Origin: JBPOFY01 sp049889815
GTDB taxonomy: Bacteria > Verrucomicrobiota > Verrucomicrobiia > Opitutales > Coraliomargaritaceae
Length of the DNA stretch: 19,643 nucleotides
NCBI GenBank assembly: GCA_049889815.1
Contig: JBMHCR010000016.1
Location: forward strand, 1-19,643
Direction: 5' to 3'
The translations under genes and the position numbers were made by a program. The notes beneath the pieces are model-generated. The model ran no database searches. It was not told where the DNA came from and saw only the letters and a program-made list of their open reading frames with translations. Below are positions 1 to 6,511 of the stretch, piece after piece; the first letter of the stretch is position 1; each line of letters starts with the position of its first letter.

Positions 1-500
1 TATTTTTCCCATAGATGGGTGAACGACCATGCGAAATCTCGGGGGCGCTCCTTGATCCAGTTGTTGAGGTGCTTGATCTCGATCCACTGACCTTCGCTGA
101 CCTCGGTCGGGTCTAGCGCGAAGGGACCTTCGGCATGGCAGCGATAGACCCAGACAAATTCGTAGCCCGTCTGTTTGCAGGGCGCTTCTTTGAAGATGGC
201 CTCGAGGTCGCCCGCTTCGTAGAGGCCGATCTCTTCGGCGAGCTCGCGGGGTGCGGCTTCGTCGTAAGTTTCGCCGCTATCGACGTGGCCAGAACAGGAG
301 CTCACCCATTTACCGGGTGCGGTGTCCTTAGTCAGCGAGCGGCGCTGAAGAAAAAGTTCACCCTTGGCATTGAACACAAGGATATGCACTGCACGATGGA
401 AAAGCTTCTCACGGTGCACAACAGAACGTGTCTCGGTGCGAAGCACACTGTCTTCAGCATCGACTACATCGAATATCTCGTTGGCGTTGGTAGCGGGCAT
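1..500 (-). CDS. Nudix hydrolase (YfcD/IPP-isomerase-like), 3' end at window edge
   Basis: Predicted Nudix pyrophosphohydrolase acting on a nucleoside-diphosphate-linked or similar substrate; the substrate cannot be told from sequence. Read from the ATG at 500 on the minus strand, it gives 166 codons before the edge. The last two visible bases are TA, so the next codon could be the stop (TAA or TAG) and the gene may be almost complete. A complete Nudix box is visible: GHVDSGE, seven residues, then RELAEEIGL, which fits Gx5Ex7REUxEExGU. It is preceded by FLQRRSLTKDTAPGKW, typical of the YfcD branch, which resembles isopentenyl-diphosphate isomerase. The isomerase active-site cysteine motif is not clearly present (CSGHV instead of a CCSHP-like motif), so a hydrolase is more likely. 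There is no Shine-Dalgarno; the bases before ATG read TTCTCCCC. It lies 135 bases downstream of folE2 on the same strand. Confidence 0.85.
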   Translation of the reverse strand, partial: MPATNANEIFDVVDAEDSVLRTETRSVVHREKLFHRAVHILVFNAKGELFLQRRSLTKDTAPGKWVSSCSGHVDSGETYDEAAPRELAEEIGLYEAGDLEAIFKEAPCKQTGYEFVWVYRCHAEGPFALDPTEVSEGQWIEIKHLNNWIKERPRDFAWSFTHLWEK

Positions 501-556
501 GGGGAGAATTTCGGCCTAAGAAAGCAGTTTTGAGGCAAAAAACCACGCAAATTCGG

Positions 557-594
557 CGGGATTTGTTTCCTTTTAACACTTTCTCACAATCCCG
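557..594. repeat. Imperfect inverted repeat between folE2 and the Nudix gene
   Basis: CGGGATT at 557-563 is matched by AATCCCG at 588-594. Allowing one bulged T extends the match to CGGGATT(T)GT against ACAATCCCG. The 24-base spacer is T-rich on the plus strand. It lies between the folE2 stop and the Nudix start, both on the minus strand. It could be a weak transcript end or an operator; there is no clean U-run after it on the minus strand. Confidence 0.3.
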
Positions 595-635
595 TGACAC
601 AGTGAATGTGAGCACGTTCCCGAAAGTTGCCGATT

Positions 636-1616
636 TTATCGGATCAATCCTTTGAAATCCTCAAAGTGTCCAGTAAATCCACCAGGGACGCCCTTGTTGA
701 TGACCGCAACGGCATCGTGCGAGTGCAGGGACTCAAGGTGAGCACAGGCGACTTGGAAGTCTACGATTTTAGGCTCGGCATCGAGCTGCTCGTAAAGAAG
801 GCGTGCAGCATCCTCGACGAATTTGGTAAACGCACCGTTGAGCTCAGCGAATGCCTGCTCGTCTTCGCGTTTCACCATGACTTGTGTCTCGGTTTGCAAG
901 GCTTCGAGGCAGATGGCTTGGATCGCTTCGATCGGCAAGTGCTCGCCCTCGGCGATCTCAACACTCACGCGCGCAGTGCTGCGTTGCGAATGCGGGATTC
1001 CATAAACCTGGCGGCTTTCGCGGGCGTGCTCGGAGAGCTCCGATGAGCATGGGCAGGCGGAAGAGTAGATAAAATCAAAGTGGATGTATTTGCGAAAGCG
1101 ATCCAGATCGTCGATACGGCCTTCATAGGCGCATCTATAATACTGCCAGCCCTCCAAACCGCTGCGGAGACTCGGCTTCATGATCGGGTATTCAAAGTCG
1201 AGCTTGAGCTGCGCACGATGGGCGTTGATTTCCTTCTTGTAGTTCAAGAGGATATCGTTGAGCAGATCCGGCGTAAAGATGCGGTCTTGGTAATCATAGA
1301 AAACGCGCATGATACGGGACATGTTGATCCCCTTTTGGTTTGCCTCTAGGGAAACCGTGCCAGTCACCGATGTCTCTAAAGTAATGGTATCGGAGGTCGG
1401 CGTGATGAAACGAAGCGGCAAGCGGAAATTCGAAATGCCGACCTTCAAAATAGGCACATTGGCGCCATAGATCTGTTGCGCATCTGCGTTCTGCATATCG
1501 GGCAGAGCGGCACGGTATTCGTCTGAGAGGACGAAATCCTTATCATAGACTTTACTCGGTTTCACGAATCCGGAAGCGGGTATGTCTTGAGACGGGCTGC
1601 TTGGTTTGTCTTTCAT
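636..1616 (-). CDS. folE2: GTP cyclohydrolase FolE2 (type IB)
   Basis: Converts GTP to 7,8-dihydroneopterin triphosphate, the first step of folate synthesis and also of queuosine/7-deazapurine synthesis; cytoplasmic. Family signatures are LPDMQ near the N-terminus, VGISNF, GTVSLEANQKGINMSR, FIYSSACPCSSELSEHA (the CPC motif supplies the metal-binding cysteine in known FolE2), GIPHSQRS, and a C-terminal ESLHSHDAVA. The usual FolE2 length is about 260-320 residues; this start gives 326. The frame is open to a GTG at 1634 (six residues longer), but the ATG at 1616 is preferred because the extra residues match nothing recognisable. FolE2 is unrelated in sequence to the zinc enzyme FolE and can use other metals. 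No classical folE is in the window. It is transcribed divergently from the metallo-beta-lactamase gene. Confidence 0.95.
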   Translation of the reverse strand: MKDKPSSPSQDIPASGFVKPSKVYDKDFVLSDEYRAALPDMQNADAQQIYGANVPILKVGISNFRLPLRFITPTSDTITLETSVTGTVSLEANQKGINMSRIMRVFYDYQDRIFTPDLLNDILLNYKKEINAHRAQLKLDFEYPIMKPSLRSGLEGWQYYRCAYEGRIDDLDRFRKYIHFDFIYSSACPCSSELSEHARESRQVYGIPHSQRSTARVSVEIAEGEHLPIEAIQAICLEALQTETQVMVKREDEQAFAELNGAFTKFVEDAARLLYEQLDAEPKIVDFQVACAHLESLHSHDAVAVINKGVPGGFTGHFEDFKGLIR

Positions 1617-1798
1617 GTCTACGCGGATCGACACATGGGTCTACATCCGACCATTCTTAAGATTTTGCCTGTGAATGGATTGGATGCAAGTTTAGGCGTT
1701 CGAATATTGAAGCGGAGCACCCAAGCACATTTCTACGGATTGGCAAGGCTGTAAAAAATCCTTTGCTACGCGGGGAATTGACGCTAATTGTGCGAGCG

Positions 1799-2611
1799 AT
1801 GACGACACATTTCCAGATACTCGGCTCCAGCAGTAGCGGAAATTGTGGGCTCCTCAACACAGGAAATAGCAGGGTTTTGGTCGATGTAGGCTTCTCCGCT
1901 AAGCGTATTTGCGAGCTTTTAGAAAGTATTGGCGAGTCGATCGATCAAATCGATGCGGTCTTTCTTACCCACGAGCACACTGACCATGCACAGGGCGTCC
2001 GCGGGCTGGCGAAACACGCTGATTTACCGATATTTGCCAATCGCGACACGGCGGACGCCGTGCAGAGCAAACTCAGCAAACGCCCGAACTGGCAAATTTT
2101 CCAGACAGGCACGACTTTTACCTTTCGCGACATTGAAATCCGCTCGTTTTCGGTGCCGCACGACGCATACGACCCGGTGGGCTACACTTTTCACTGGGGC
2201 GAAGACGGCGATTTGTTCTCTCCGCGTCAAGGGCTGGGCTGGATAACGGATCTCGGCTACGTGCCAGAGCACGTGCGTGAGCGGATGTGCGCTGTGGAAA
2301 CACTCGTGCTAGAAGCGAATTACGACGAAGCACTTCTCGAAGCCGACGAGCGTCGTCCCTGGTCGACCAAACAACGCATCCGCGGGCGCCATGGGCACTT
2401 GTCCAATGAATCCGCATTCCAGGTGCTGCAGGAAATCAGCGAGCAGTCCAAACTGCAGGAAGTGATCATCGCGCACCTGAGCAAAGACTGCAACACCGTC
2501 CAGCATGTCGAAAGCCAATTTGCTGCGTTACAATCCGAAAGGCGCTACCGCATAAATGTGGTCGACCCCAACATGGGCACAGCCTATGCTTCGTCTCCAA
2601 ACGCACTTTAA
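1799..2611 (+). CDS. Metallo-beta-lactamase fold hydrolase, YycJ/WalJ-like
   Basis: Predicted cytoplasmic di-metal hydrolase of the metallo-beta-lactamase superfamily, closest in motif layout to YycJ/WalJ-type proteins, which are thought to be nucleases. The N-terminus FQILGSSSSGNC is the family signature. The metal site THEHTDH lies at about residues 57-63, with further likely ligands in SVPHDAYDP, the D of WITDLG, the VLEANYDEALL segment and the RHGHLSNE segment. The ATG at 1799 gives 270 residues. The frame is open to a TTG at 1763, but those 12 residues precede the conserved start and are rejected. Its stop is two bases from the ATG of pyruvate kinase, so the two are surely co-transcribed. 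The exact substrate is unknown. Confidence 0.88.
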   Translation: MTTHFQILGSSSSGNCGLLNTGNSRVLVDVGFSAKRICELLESIGESIDQIDAVFLTHEHTDHAQGVRGLAKHADLPIFANRDTADAVQSKLSKRPNWQIFQTGTTFTFRDIEIRSFSVPHDAYDPVGYTFHWGEDGDLFSPRQGLGWITDLGYVPEHVRERMCAVETLVLEANYDEALLEADERRPWSTKQRIRGRHGHLSNESAFQVLQEISEQSKLQEVIIAHLSKDCNTVQHVESQFAALQSERRYRINVVDPNMGTAYASSPNAL

Positions 2612-2613
2612 CT

Positions 2614-4035
2614 ATGGAAACTGCATACCGAAAAACCAAAATCATTTTCACCATCGGTCCCGCGACGATGGACGAAAAGACACTTGAACAGCTCATCGAT
2701 AAGGGCGTGGATATTTGCCGGATCAACATGGCACATGCCGACCACGCATGGACGCGCGAAGTGATCCAGCGCGTGCGTAAGGTCTGCGACCGCGTAGGGC
2801 GCCATATCGCGATCATGATGGACGTGAAAGGTCCGGAAATTCGCACGGGTGATGTTCCGGAAACTTTTGAATTAGCCGTAGGTGAGGCTTTTGATTTCAC
2901 CTTTGGTGAAGGACTCGGAAGTCTCGGCGAGGACGGGGTTCGCCGCGTCGATGTAAATTACCCTGACTTTGCAAATGACATCAAAGTCGGCGACACGGTC
3001 CTCGTGGACAGTGGATTGATCCGCTTCAAGGTGCTCGCCATTGACGGACAACGCGTTCGCTGTGAGGTGATGATACCTGGGTCACTGGGCAACCGTCGCC
3101 ATATCAATCTACCGGGCGTGCGCGTGAACCTGCCCGCACTCACGAAGAAAGATCAATCCGACGTGGATGTGGGTATCGACGAAGGGATCGAGTTTTTCGC
3201 GCTGTCCTTTGTCCGCGAGCCGAGCGACCTAGACATTTTCCACAAGTATCTCGAAGAGCGCGGCTCCGAGGCTAAGATTATCGCCAAGATCGAAGACCAA
3301 CAGGCGATCGAAAATCTTGAGGGTATTATCGCCGCTTCAGACGGCCTCATGATCGCCCGCGGTGACCTCGGCATCGAATGCCCATTCGAGGATCTGCCGC
3401 TGATTCAGTCGCGCGCCATCAACGCAAGCATTCAAGCAACCAAACCAGTGATCGTTGCGACACATATGCTTGAGTCGATGATCGACTCTCCGATCCCGAC
3501 GCGGGCCGAGGTGACCGATATTTCCAACGCCATCCGAGAGCAGTCAGACTGCGTGATGCTTTCCGGTGAAACCACTGTAGGCAAGTATCCGGTTGAATGC
3601 GTCGAAACCATCAACCGTATTGCTCATCGTATGGAGAAAGCAGAGACGCTGCCGATCCGCAACGATATCGAACTCGTCTACCCGAAATCAAAGATGCTCA
3701 AGTCGGCGGCACAACTCGCAAGTACTTTGGATGCCGCTATTGTAGTATTCACAAGGCGTGGTCTCTTCGCCCAGAAGCTATCGTCCTTGCGCCCGCAACT
3801 GCCCATTTACGCGTTCACCGACAATCCTATATTGTTTAAGCAGCTACTCATTATGCGCGGCATCGAGCCTTTCTTCATGGAGTTTGAACGTGATCATGAA
3901 ACGACGATTCAAAGCGCATTTAGCCGCCTTAGAGAATCTAAATGGTGCAAATCTGGCGACCCCTTGGTAGTCGTGACCAAGGTTTATGCGGGTGAAAACT
4001 TGATAGACAGCACCCAAATTCGCGAGTTAAGTTAA
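2614..4035 (+). CDS. pyk: Pyruvate kinase
   Basis: Transfers phosphate from phosphoenolpyruvate to ADP, the last step of glycolysis; cytoplasmic, normally a tetramer. At 473 residues it has typical bacterial length. Motifs in order: KTKIIFTIGPAT (7-18), RINMAHAD (36-43), DVKGPEIRTG (70-79), the B-domain, LPALTKKD (173-180), AKIED with the catalytic lysine K225 and metal ligand E227, ARGDLGIE with D251, and ATHMLESMI...PTRAEVTDISNAI followed by the SGET loop. The glutamate in GPEIR (E75) marks the potassium-dependent class. However, the serine that binds K+ in the usual NFSH motif is alanine here (N38-M-A40-H). There is no Shine-Dalgarno, and translation is probably coupled to the gene just upstream. 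It is followed by an unknown membrane protein after 49 bases. Confidence 0.97.
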   Translation: METAYRKTKIIFTIGPATMDEKTLEQLIDKGVDICRINMAHADHAWTREVIQRVRKVCDRVGRHIAIMMDVKGPEIRTGDVPETFELAVGEAFDFTFGEGLGSLGEDGVRRVDVNYPDFANDIKVGDTVLVDSGLIRFKVLAIDGQRVRCEVMIPGSLGNRRHINLPGVRVNLPALTKKDQSDVDVGIDEGIEFFALSFVREPSDLDIFHKYLEERGSEAKIIAKIEDQQAIENLEGIIAASDGLMIARGDLGIECPFEDLPLIQSRAINASIQATKPVIVATHMLESMIDSPIPTRAEVTDISNAIREQSDCVMLSGETTVGKYPVECVETINRIAHRMEKAETLPIRNDIELVYPKSKMLKSAAQLASTLDAAIVVFTRRGLFAQKLSSLRPQLPIYAFTDNPILFKQLLIMRGIEPFFMEFERDHETTIQSAFSRLRESKWCKSGDPLVVVTKVYAGENLIDSTQIRELS

Positions 4036-4084
4036 GGACTTGTAGTAGCAATCCACTGCGGCTGCCACCTACTCGATACACATC

Positions 4085-4606
4085 ATGGACAAATGCAGAT
4101 CTTTATTACTCGCGCTTGCAATGATCTTTGCATCGCTGGCACTCTTCGGATTTGGTGCACGTTACGGCGCCACCAACATGCGCGCCCAGGCAGTCGCAGA
4201 GCAAATCTTTACCTTTTCACAACTTAGGATCTCATTGCATTCCGAAGAGCACGGCAGTGCCCACATGCCAGTCATTTCAGCTGCTCAATACGACATGTTA
4301 ATCGCTCGTGGTGCACTCTTGAGGCAGTTGTGGTATCTCGGCTTTCTGAGCGACGCTGATCAAGTCCTTAACCAGGCTCTGACCATGGCACTCAATGCAC
4401 GCGGCGCGGATAATGTTATCAAGACATTTAGAGATGCCAAGGGAGACCCTGAAAAAGCGGGAGGCTTTAGCGCTAGTATGCTGGATGAAATCATTTTTGC
4501 GCTCAACGAAGCGAAAACCGAGTTGATCGATAACGCGCCAGAAGCGGACGAATCTCCAGTCGTCGAGGAACCTGAGACCGCTGAAGCAGCTATTGAGTCC
4601 GAGTAA
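4085..4606 (+). CDS. Hypothetical membrane-anchored protein with acidic tail
   Basis: I do not recognise this 173-residue protein. A short charged start (MDKCR) is followed by a hydrophobic stretch at about residues 5-25, which could be a signal anchor or an uncleaved signal peptide. The middle (about 65-125) looks helical, with LLRQLWYLGFLSDADQVLNQ-type segments that faintly recall a tetratricopeptide-like helix pair; I cannot confirm that. The last 25 residues are a low-complexity acidic tail rich in E, A, P and V. It lies 49 bases after pyk on the same strand and is probably read through from it. No Shine-Dalgarno is visible. Most of it would face the periplasm if the N-terminus is an anchor. 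Confidence 0.7.
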   Translation: MDKCRSLLLALAMIFASLALFGFGARYGATNMRAQAVAEQIFTFSQLRISLHSEEHGSAHMPVISAAQYDMLIARGALLRQLWYLGFLSDADQVLNQALTMALNARGADNVIKTFRDAKGDPEKAGGFSASMLDEIIFALNEAKTELIDNAPEADESPVVEEPETAEAAIESE

Positions 4607-4668
4607 TTTCGTTTCTAAATAACATCGGCACTTAAACGCGCTTAGATTGAGTTTAAGGTAACAGGTAG

Positions 4669-4689
4669 GGTCGCATCGCCGAAGCGACC
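4669..4689 (+). other. GC-rich hairpin in the spacer before the peroxiredoxin gene
   Basis: GGTCGC (4669-4674) pairs with GCGACC (4684-4689) around a nine-base loop. The right arm also belongs to an overlapping odd palindrome, GCGAC-C-GTCGC (4684-4694), so two folds compete. There is no U-run, so this is not a standard terminator for the upstream genes. Confidence 0.4.
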
Positions 4690-4752
4690 GTCGCGCGTTT
4701 GGACTTACATCCTGTTTTGGTTTAGACGCTTTATTGGACGTCACGCACGAAC

Positions 4753-4773
4753 GGTCGTCTCGGTGAGACGGCC
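4753..4773 (+). other. Strong nine-pair hairpin
   Basis: GGTCGTCTC (4753-4761) pairs with GAGACGGCC (4765-4773) around the three-base loop GGT, with one G-U pair. No T-run follows. In the same spacer lies an eight-base inverted repeat, GATTGAAT (4781-4788) and ATTCAATC (4812-4819), which encloses GTAT-AAAA-ATAC and a TATAAA that could serve as a -10 element. Together these suggest a structured leader or operator region upstream of the small ORF and the peroxiredoxin. Confidence 0.4.
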
Positions 4774-4826
4774 CGACCACGATTGAATCGACGCGGTATA
4801 AAAATACTAAAATTCAATCTACCTGT

Positions 4827-4833
4827 GGAGGAG
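4827..4833 (+). promoter_or_regulatory. Strong Shine-Dalgarno GGAGGAG
   Basis: This site matches the anti-Shine-Dalgarno core and lies 127 bases upstream of the peroxiredoxin ATG, so it cannot serve that start directly. It is four bases before a TTG and eight before a GTG. It is the main argument for a translated leader here. Confidence 0.4.
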
Positions 4834-4837
4834 AATC

Positions 4838-4963
4838 TTGCGTGATACTTGGCAATGGGCTAATGCGCACCGCGAACAAACTCTGATAGCTAGCATAACA
4901 TTTAACGAATTCAGCAAACCACCTTGTAAGGAACCCCTGAAAACAGTCGATAGGTCACCATGA
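4838..4963 (+). CDS. Candidate 41-codon leader ORF coupled to the peroxiredoxin
   Basis: A short frame opens at TTG 4838 and runs 41 codons to TGA 4961-4963. It is preceded by GGAGGAG (4827-4833), the only strong Shine-Dalgarno I find in front of any gene in the window. Its stop overlaps the peroxiredoxin start as ATGA, the classic arrangement for translational coupling. The predicted peptide starts (M)RDTWQWANAHREQ and has no family I recognise. It is polar with no membrane segment. A GTG at 4842 could instead start a 14-codon peptide from the same ribosome site. Evidence is positional only; it may be chance. Confidence 0.35.
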   Translation: MRDTWQWANAHREQTLIASITFNEFSKPPCKEPLKTVDRSP

Positions 4964-5463
4964 AGTCACGTCTCCTCGCTATTATGCTATTCTCCTTACT
5001 AACAAATTTACTATCGGCCGAACTTGAGCTAGGCGCAGATGCACCAGACGTTTCCGTTACTGACCAAAGCGGAACCGCGGTGGATTTAGGCAAAACCTTG
5101 AATAAAGGTACCGCACTTGTTTTTTTCTACCCGAAGGCGTTGACCAGCGGGTGTACCAAGCAGGTGTGCAGTATCCGCGACAGCTGGGATCAGATCAAAG
5201 ATCGTGGCATCACCGTCTATGGTGTCTCGTCCGACACTGTGGAACTGCAAAAGGAGTTCAGCGATCGCTACGAGTTACCATTCCAGCTACTGGCTGATCG
5301 GGACAATGTCGTGAGCAAAGCCTTTGGGAAAGGTAGATGGAGTCGCCAAGCCTACCTCTTTGTCGACGGCAAGTTGGTGTGGCGCGATTTGAGTGCATCT
5401 ACCCGAGATCAGGCTGAGGATGTACTGGAAGCCCTCGACGCCTTACAAACATCAGCGAACTAA
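4960..5463 (+). CDS. Exported BCP/PrxQ-type peroxiredoxin
   Basis: Thiol peroxidase reducing hydrogen peroxide and organic hydroperoxides, here predicted to work outside the cytoplasm. Residues 1-20 form a signal peptide (MKSR, then a hydrophobic run, then LSA before E21). The mature part begins with LELGADAPDVSVTDQSG, typical of the AhpC/TSA fold. The active site FFYPKALTSGCTKQVC has the peroxidatic cysteine C65 in the PxxxTxxC motif and the resolving cysteine C70 five residues later, the spacing of the BCP/PrxQ group. At 167 residues it has normal length plus leader. The ribosome site is weak (AGG at 4951-4953), and a small ORF ends across its ATG. It converges on the OpcA-like gene with a 16-base gap. 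Confidence 0.93.
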   Translation: MKSRLLAIMLFSLLTNLLSAELELGADAPDVSVTDQSGTAVDLGKTLNKGTALVFFYPKALTSGCTKQVCSIRDSWDQIKDRGITVYGVSSDTVELQKEFSDRYELPFQLLADRDNVVSKAFGKGRWSRQAYLFVDGKLVWRDLSASTRDQAEDVLEALDALQTSAN

Positions 5464-5479
5464 TTCTGGCACAGCTTCC

Positions 5480-6466
5480 TCAAAAAAACAGCGCCTCGGA
5501 GAGCACCTGCTCTGGCGCGAGCGACTTCACTCGCGTCGGAATCGTCTCAGCGGCCTTACCTAAAGAAGCTTCGATTTCGCCGAGTGAACCATCACCGAAC
5601 TTGCGCCACTTAAAATAGCGCTCGTCTGCGTACTCCCATTCAAGCATCAACGAGCAATCTTTGCCTGAGGCATCACAACCCCTTACCGCAAACTCAATTG
5701 TATCTGAGGCGCAGTCCGCACAGACACTACAATCGGCTAGACAGCCCTCAACCCACTCAAGTAACCGCTGCCCTTCTCCGGACATCCCTACTCCGTGCGA
5801 GACCGTCACCCTCAGTAGGCCATCACAAAGGTCTTGGATACGGTAACCACTCAAGAATTGCCCCACGGCCTGGCGCACAGGCAACAGGCGCGCCTCGGCA
5901 AGGTCACGCAGCCGATCCAGATCCGGCCAATCCAATGCAGCGATATCTTCACTCTCGATGCTGCTATCGTAAACGCAGCAGCGCACACCAATCAGAAGGT
6001 TGTCAAAATACCGTTCAATACGCCTCGTCGGTACACCATTGAACCAGTGATATGTCGGTAAATCGGGCTCCAGCCATACGGATACCTGATTGGAGAGGAA
6101 GCCCGAATCCTCAGACTTATAGCCTAAAAGTAATGCCTCGCAGCAGCACATCTCGCGGTGTGATTCACCGATGTAGCACTGGCTAAAAAGCTTTGCACTC
6201 ATGGAACCATCACCCGCCTCCAAGGATGGGCAGAGCACGATGATGCGGCTCGGATAACGCTGGGCAAATCTGAGAACTGTCTCAAAACGCTCACGCGCCT
6301 CCTTAGCTGTTACATCCAATCCAAAATGCAGCACCAGATTCATCTGCGAGGCGCGAAACTCCGAAAACGCGCTGGACGGACCGCCTTCCCACATTGTCGC
6401 GAGACGCGAGGTAACGTCGCCAACGGGAAGTTCTATCCCGGGAAGTGCGTCGATTAATTCTGCCAT
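5480..6466 (-). CDS. OpcA-like glucose-6-phosphate dehydrogenase assembly protein
   Basis: OpcA-family proteins bind glucose-6-phosphate dehydrogenase and promote its assembly or activation; best known in cyanobacteria and actinobacteria. Assignment rests on the weak family pattern (FSEFRASQMNLVLHF near the N-terminus, the RIIVLCPS segment, VSVWLEPDLPTYHWFNGVP in the middle) and on its position 45 bases downstream of zwf on the same strand. It has 328 residues. The protein is unusually rich in cysteine: I count 14, including a C107-C108-C109 run, a C163-C164 pair, and a tight cluster C242-x3-C-x2-C-x2-C252, with C264 and C271 close by. That could bind a metal or act as a thiol switch. There is no signal peptide, so it should be cytoplasmic. 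Distant family membership makes the name less certain than that of zwf. Confidence 0.75.
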   Translation of the reverse strand: MAELIDALPGIELPVGDVTSRLATMWEGGPSSAFSEFRASQMNLVLHFGLDVTAKEARERFETVLRFAQRYPSRIIVLCPSLEAGDGSMSAKLFSQCYIGESHREMCCCEALLLGYKSEDSGFLSNQVSVWLEPDLPTYHWFNGVPTRRIERYFDNLLIGVRCCVYDSSIESEDIAALDWPDLDRLRDLAEARLLPVRQAVGQFLSGYRIQDLCDGLLRVTVSHGVGMSGEGQRLLEWVEGCLADCSVCADCASDTIEFAVRGCDASGKDCSLMLEWEYADERYFKWRKFGDGSLGEIEASLGKAAETIPTRVKSLAPEQVLSEALFF

Positions 6467-6511
6467 AAAGAGTGTAACTTAAATTTAATTCTCGAATGCC
6501 TCACCGCTAAC

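Noticed and set aside
135..533. Plus-strand open frame of 132 codons over the Nudix gene
   Set aside because: It is antisense to a frame with a full Nudix box; its own product has no recognisable motif.
627..1349. Several plus-strand open frames over folE2
   Set aside because: They are shadows of a frame with clear FolE2 signatures on the other strand.
1677..1747. GGATTGG repeated 60 bases apart between folE2 and the metallo-beta-lactamase gene
   Set aside because: Seven bases only; too short to support a regulatory call.
4298..4780. Minus-strand frame of 160 codons over the unknown membrane protein and the spacer
   Set aside because: No motif, no ribosome site and no neighbour logic; the plus frame has a proper anchor and acidic tail and follows pyk.
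6479..6488. TTAAATTTAA palindrome between zwf and the OpcA-like gene
   Set aside because: A pure AT ten-mer in an AT-rich spacer is expected by chance.
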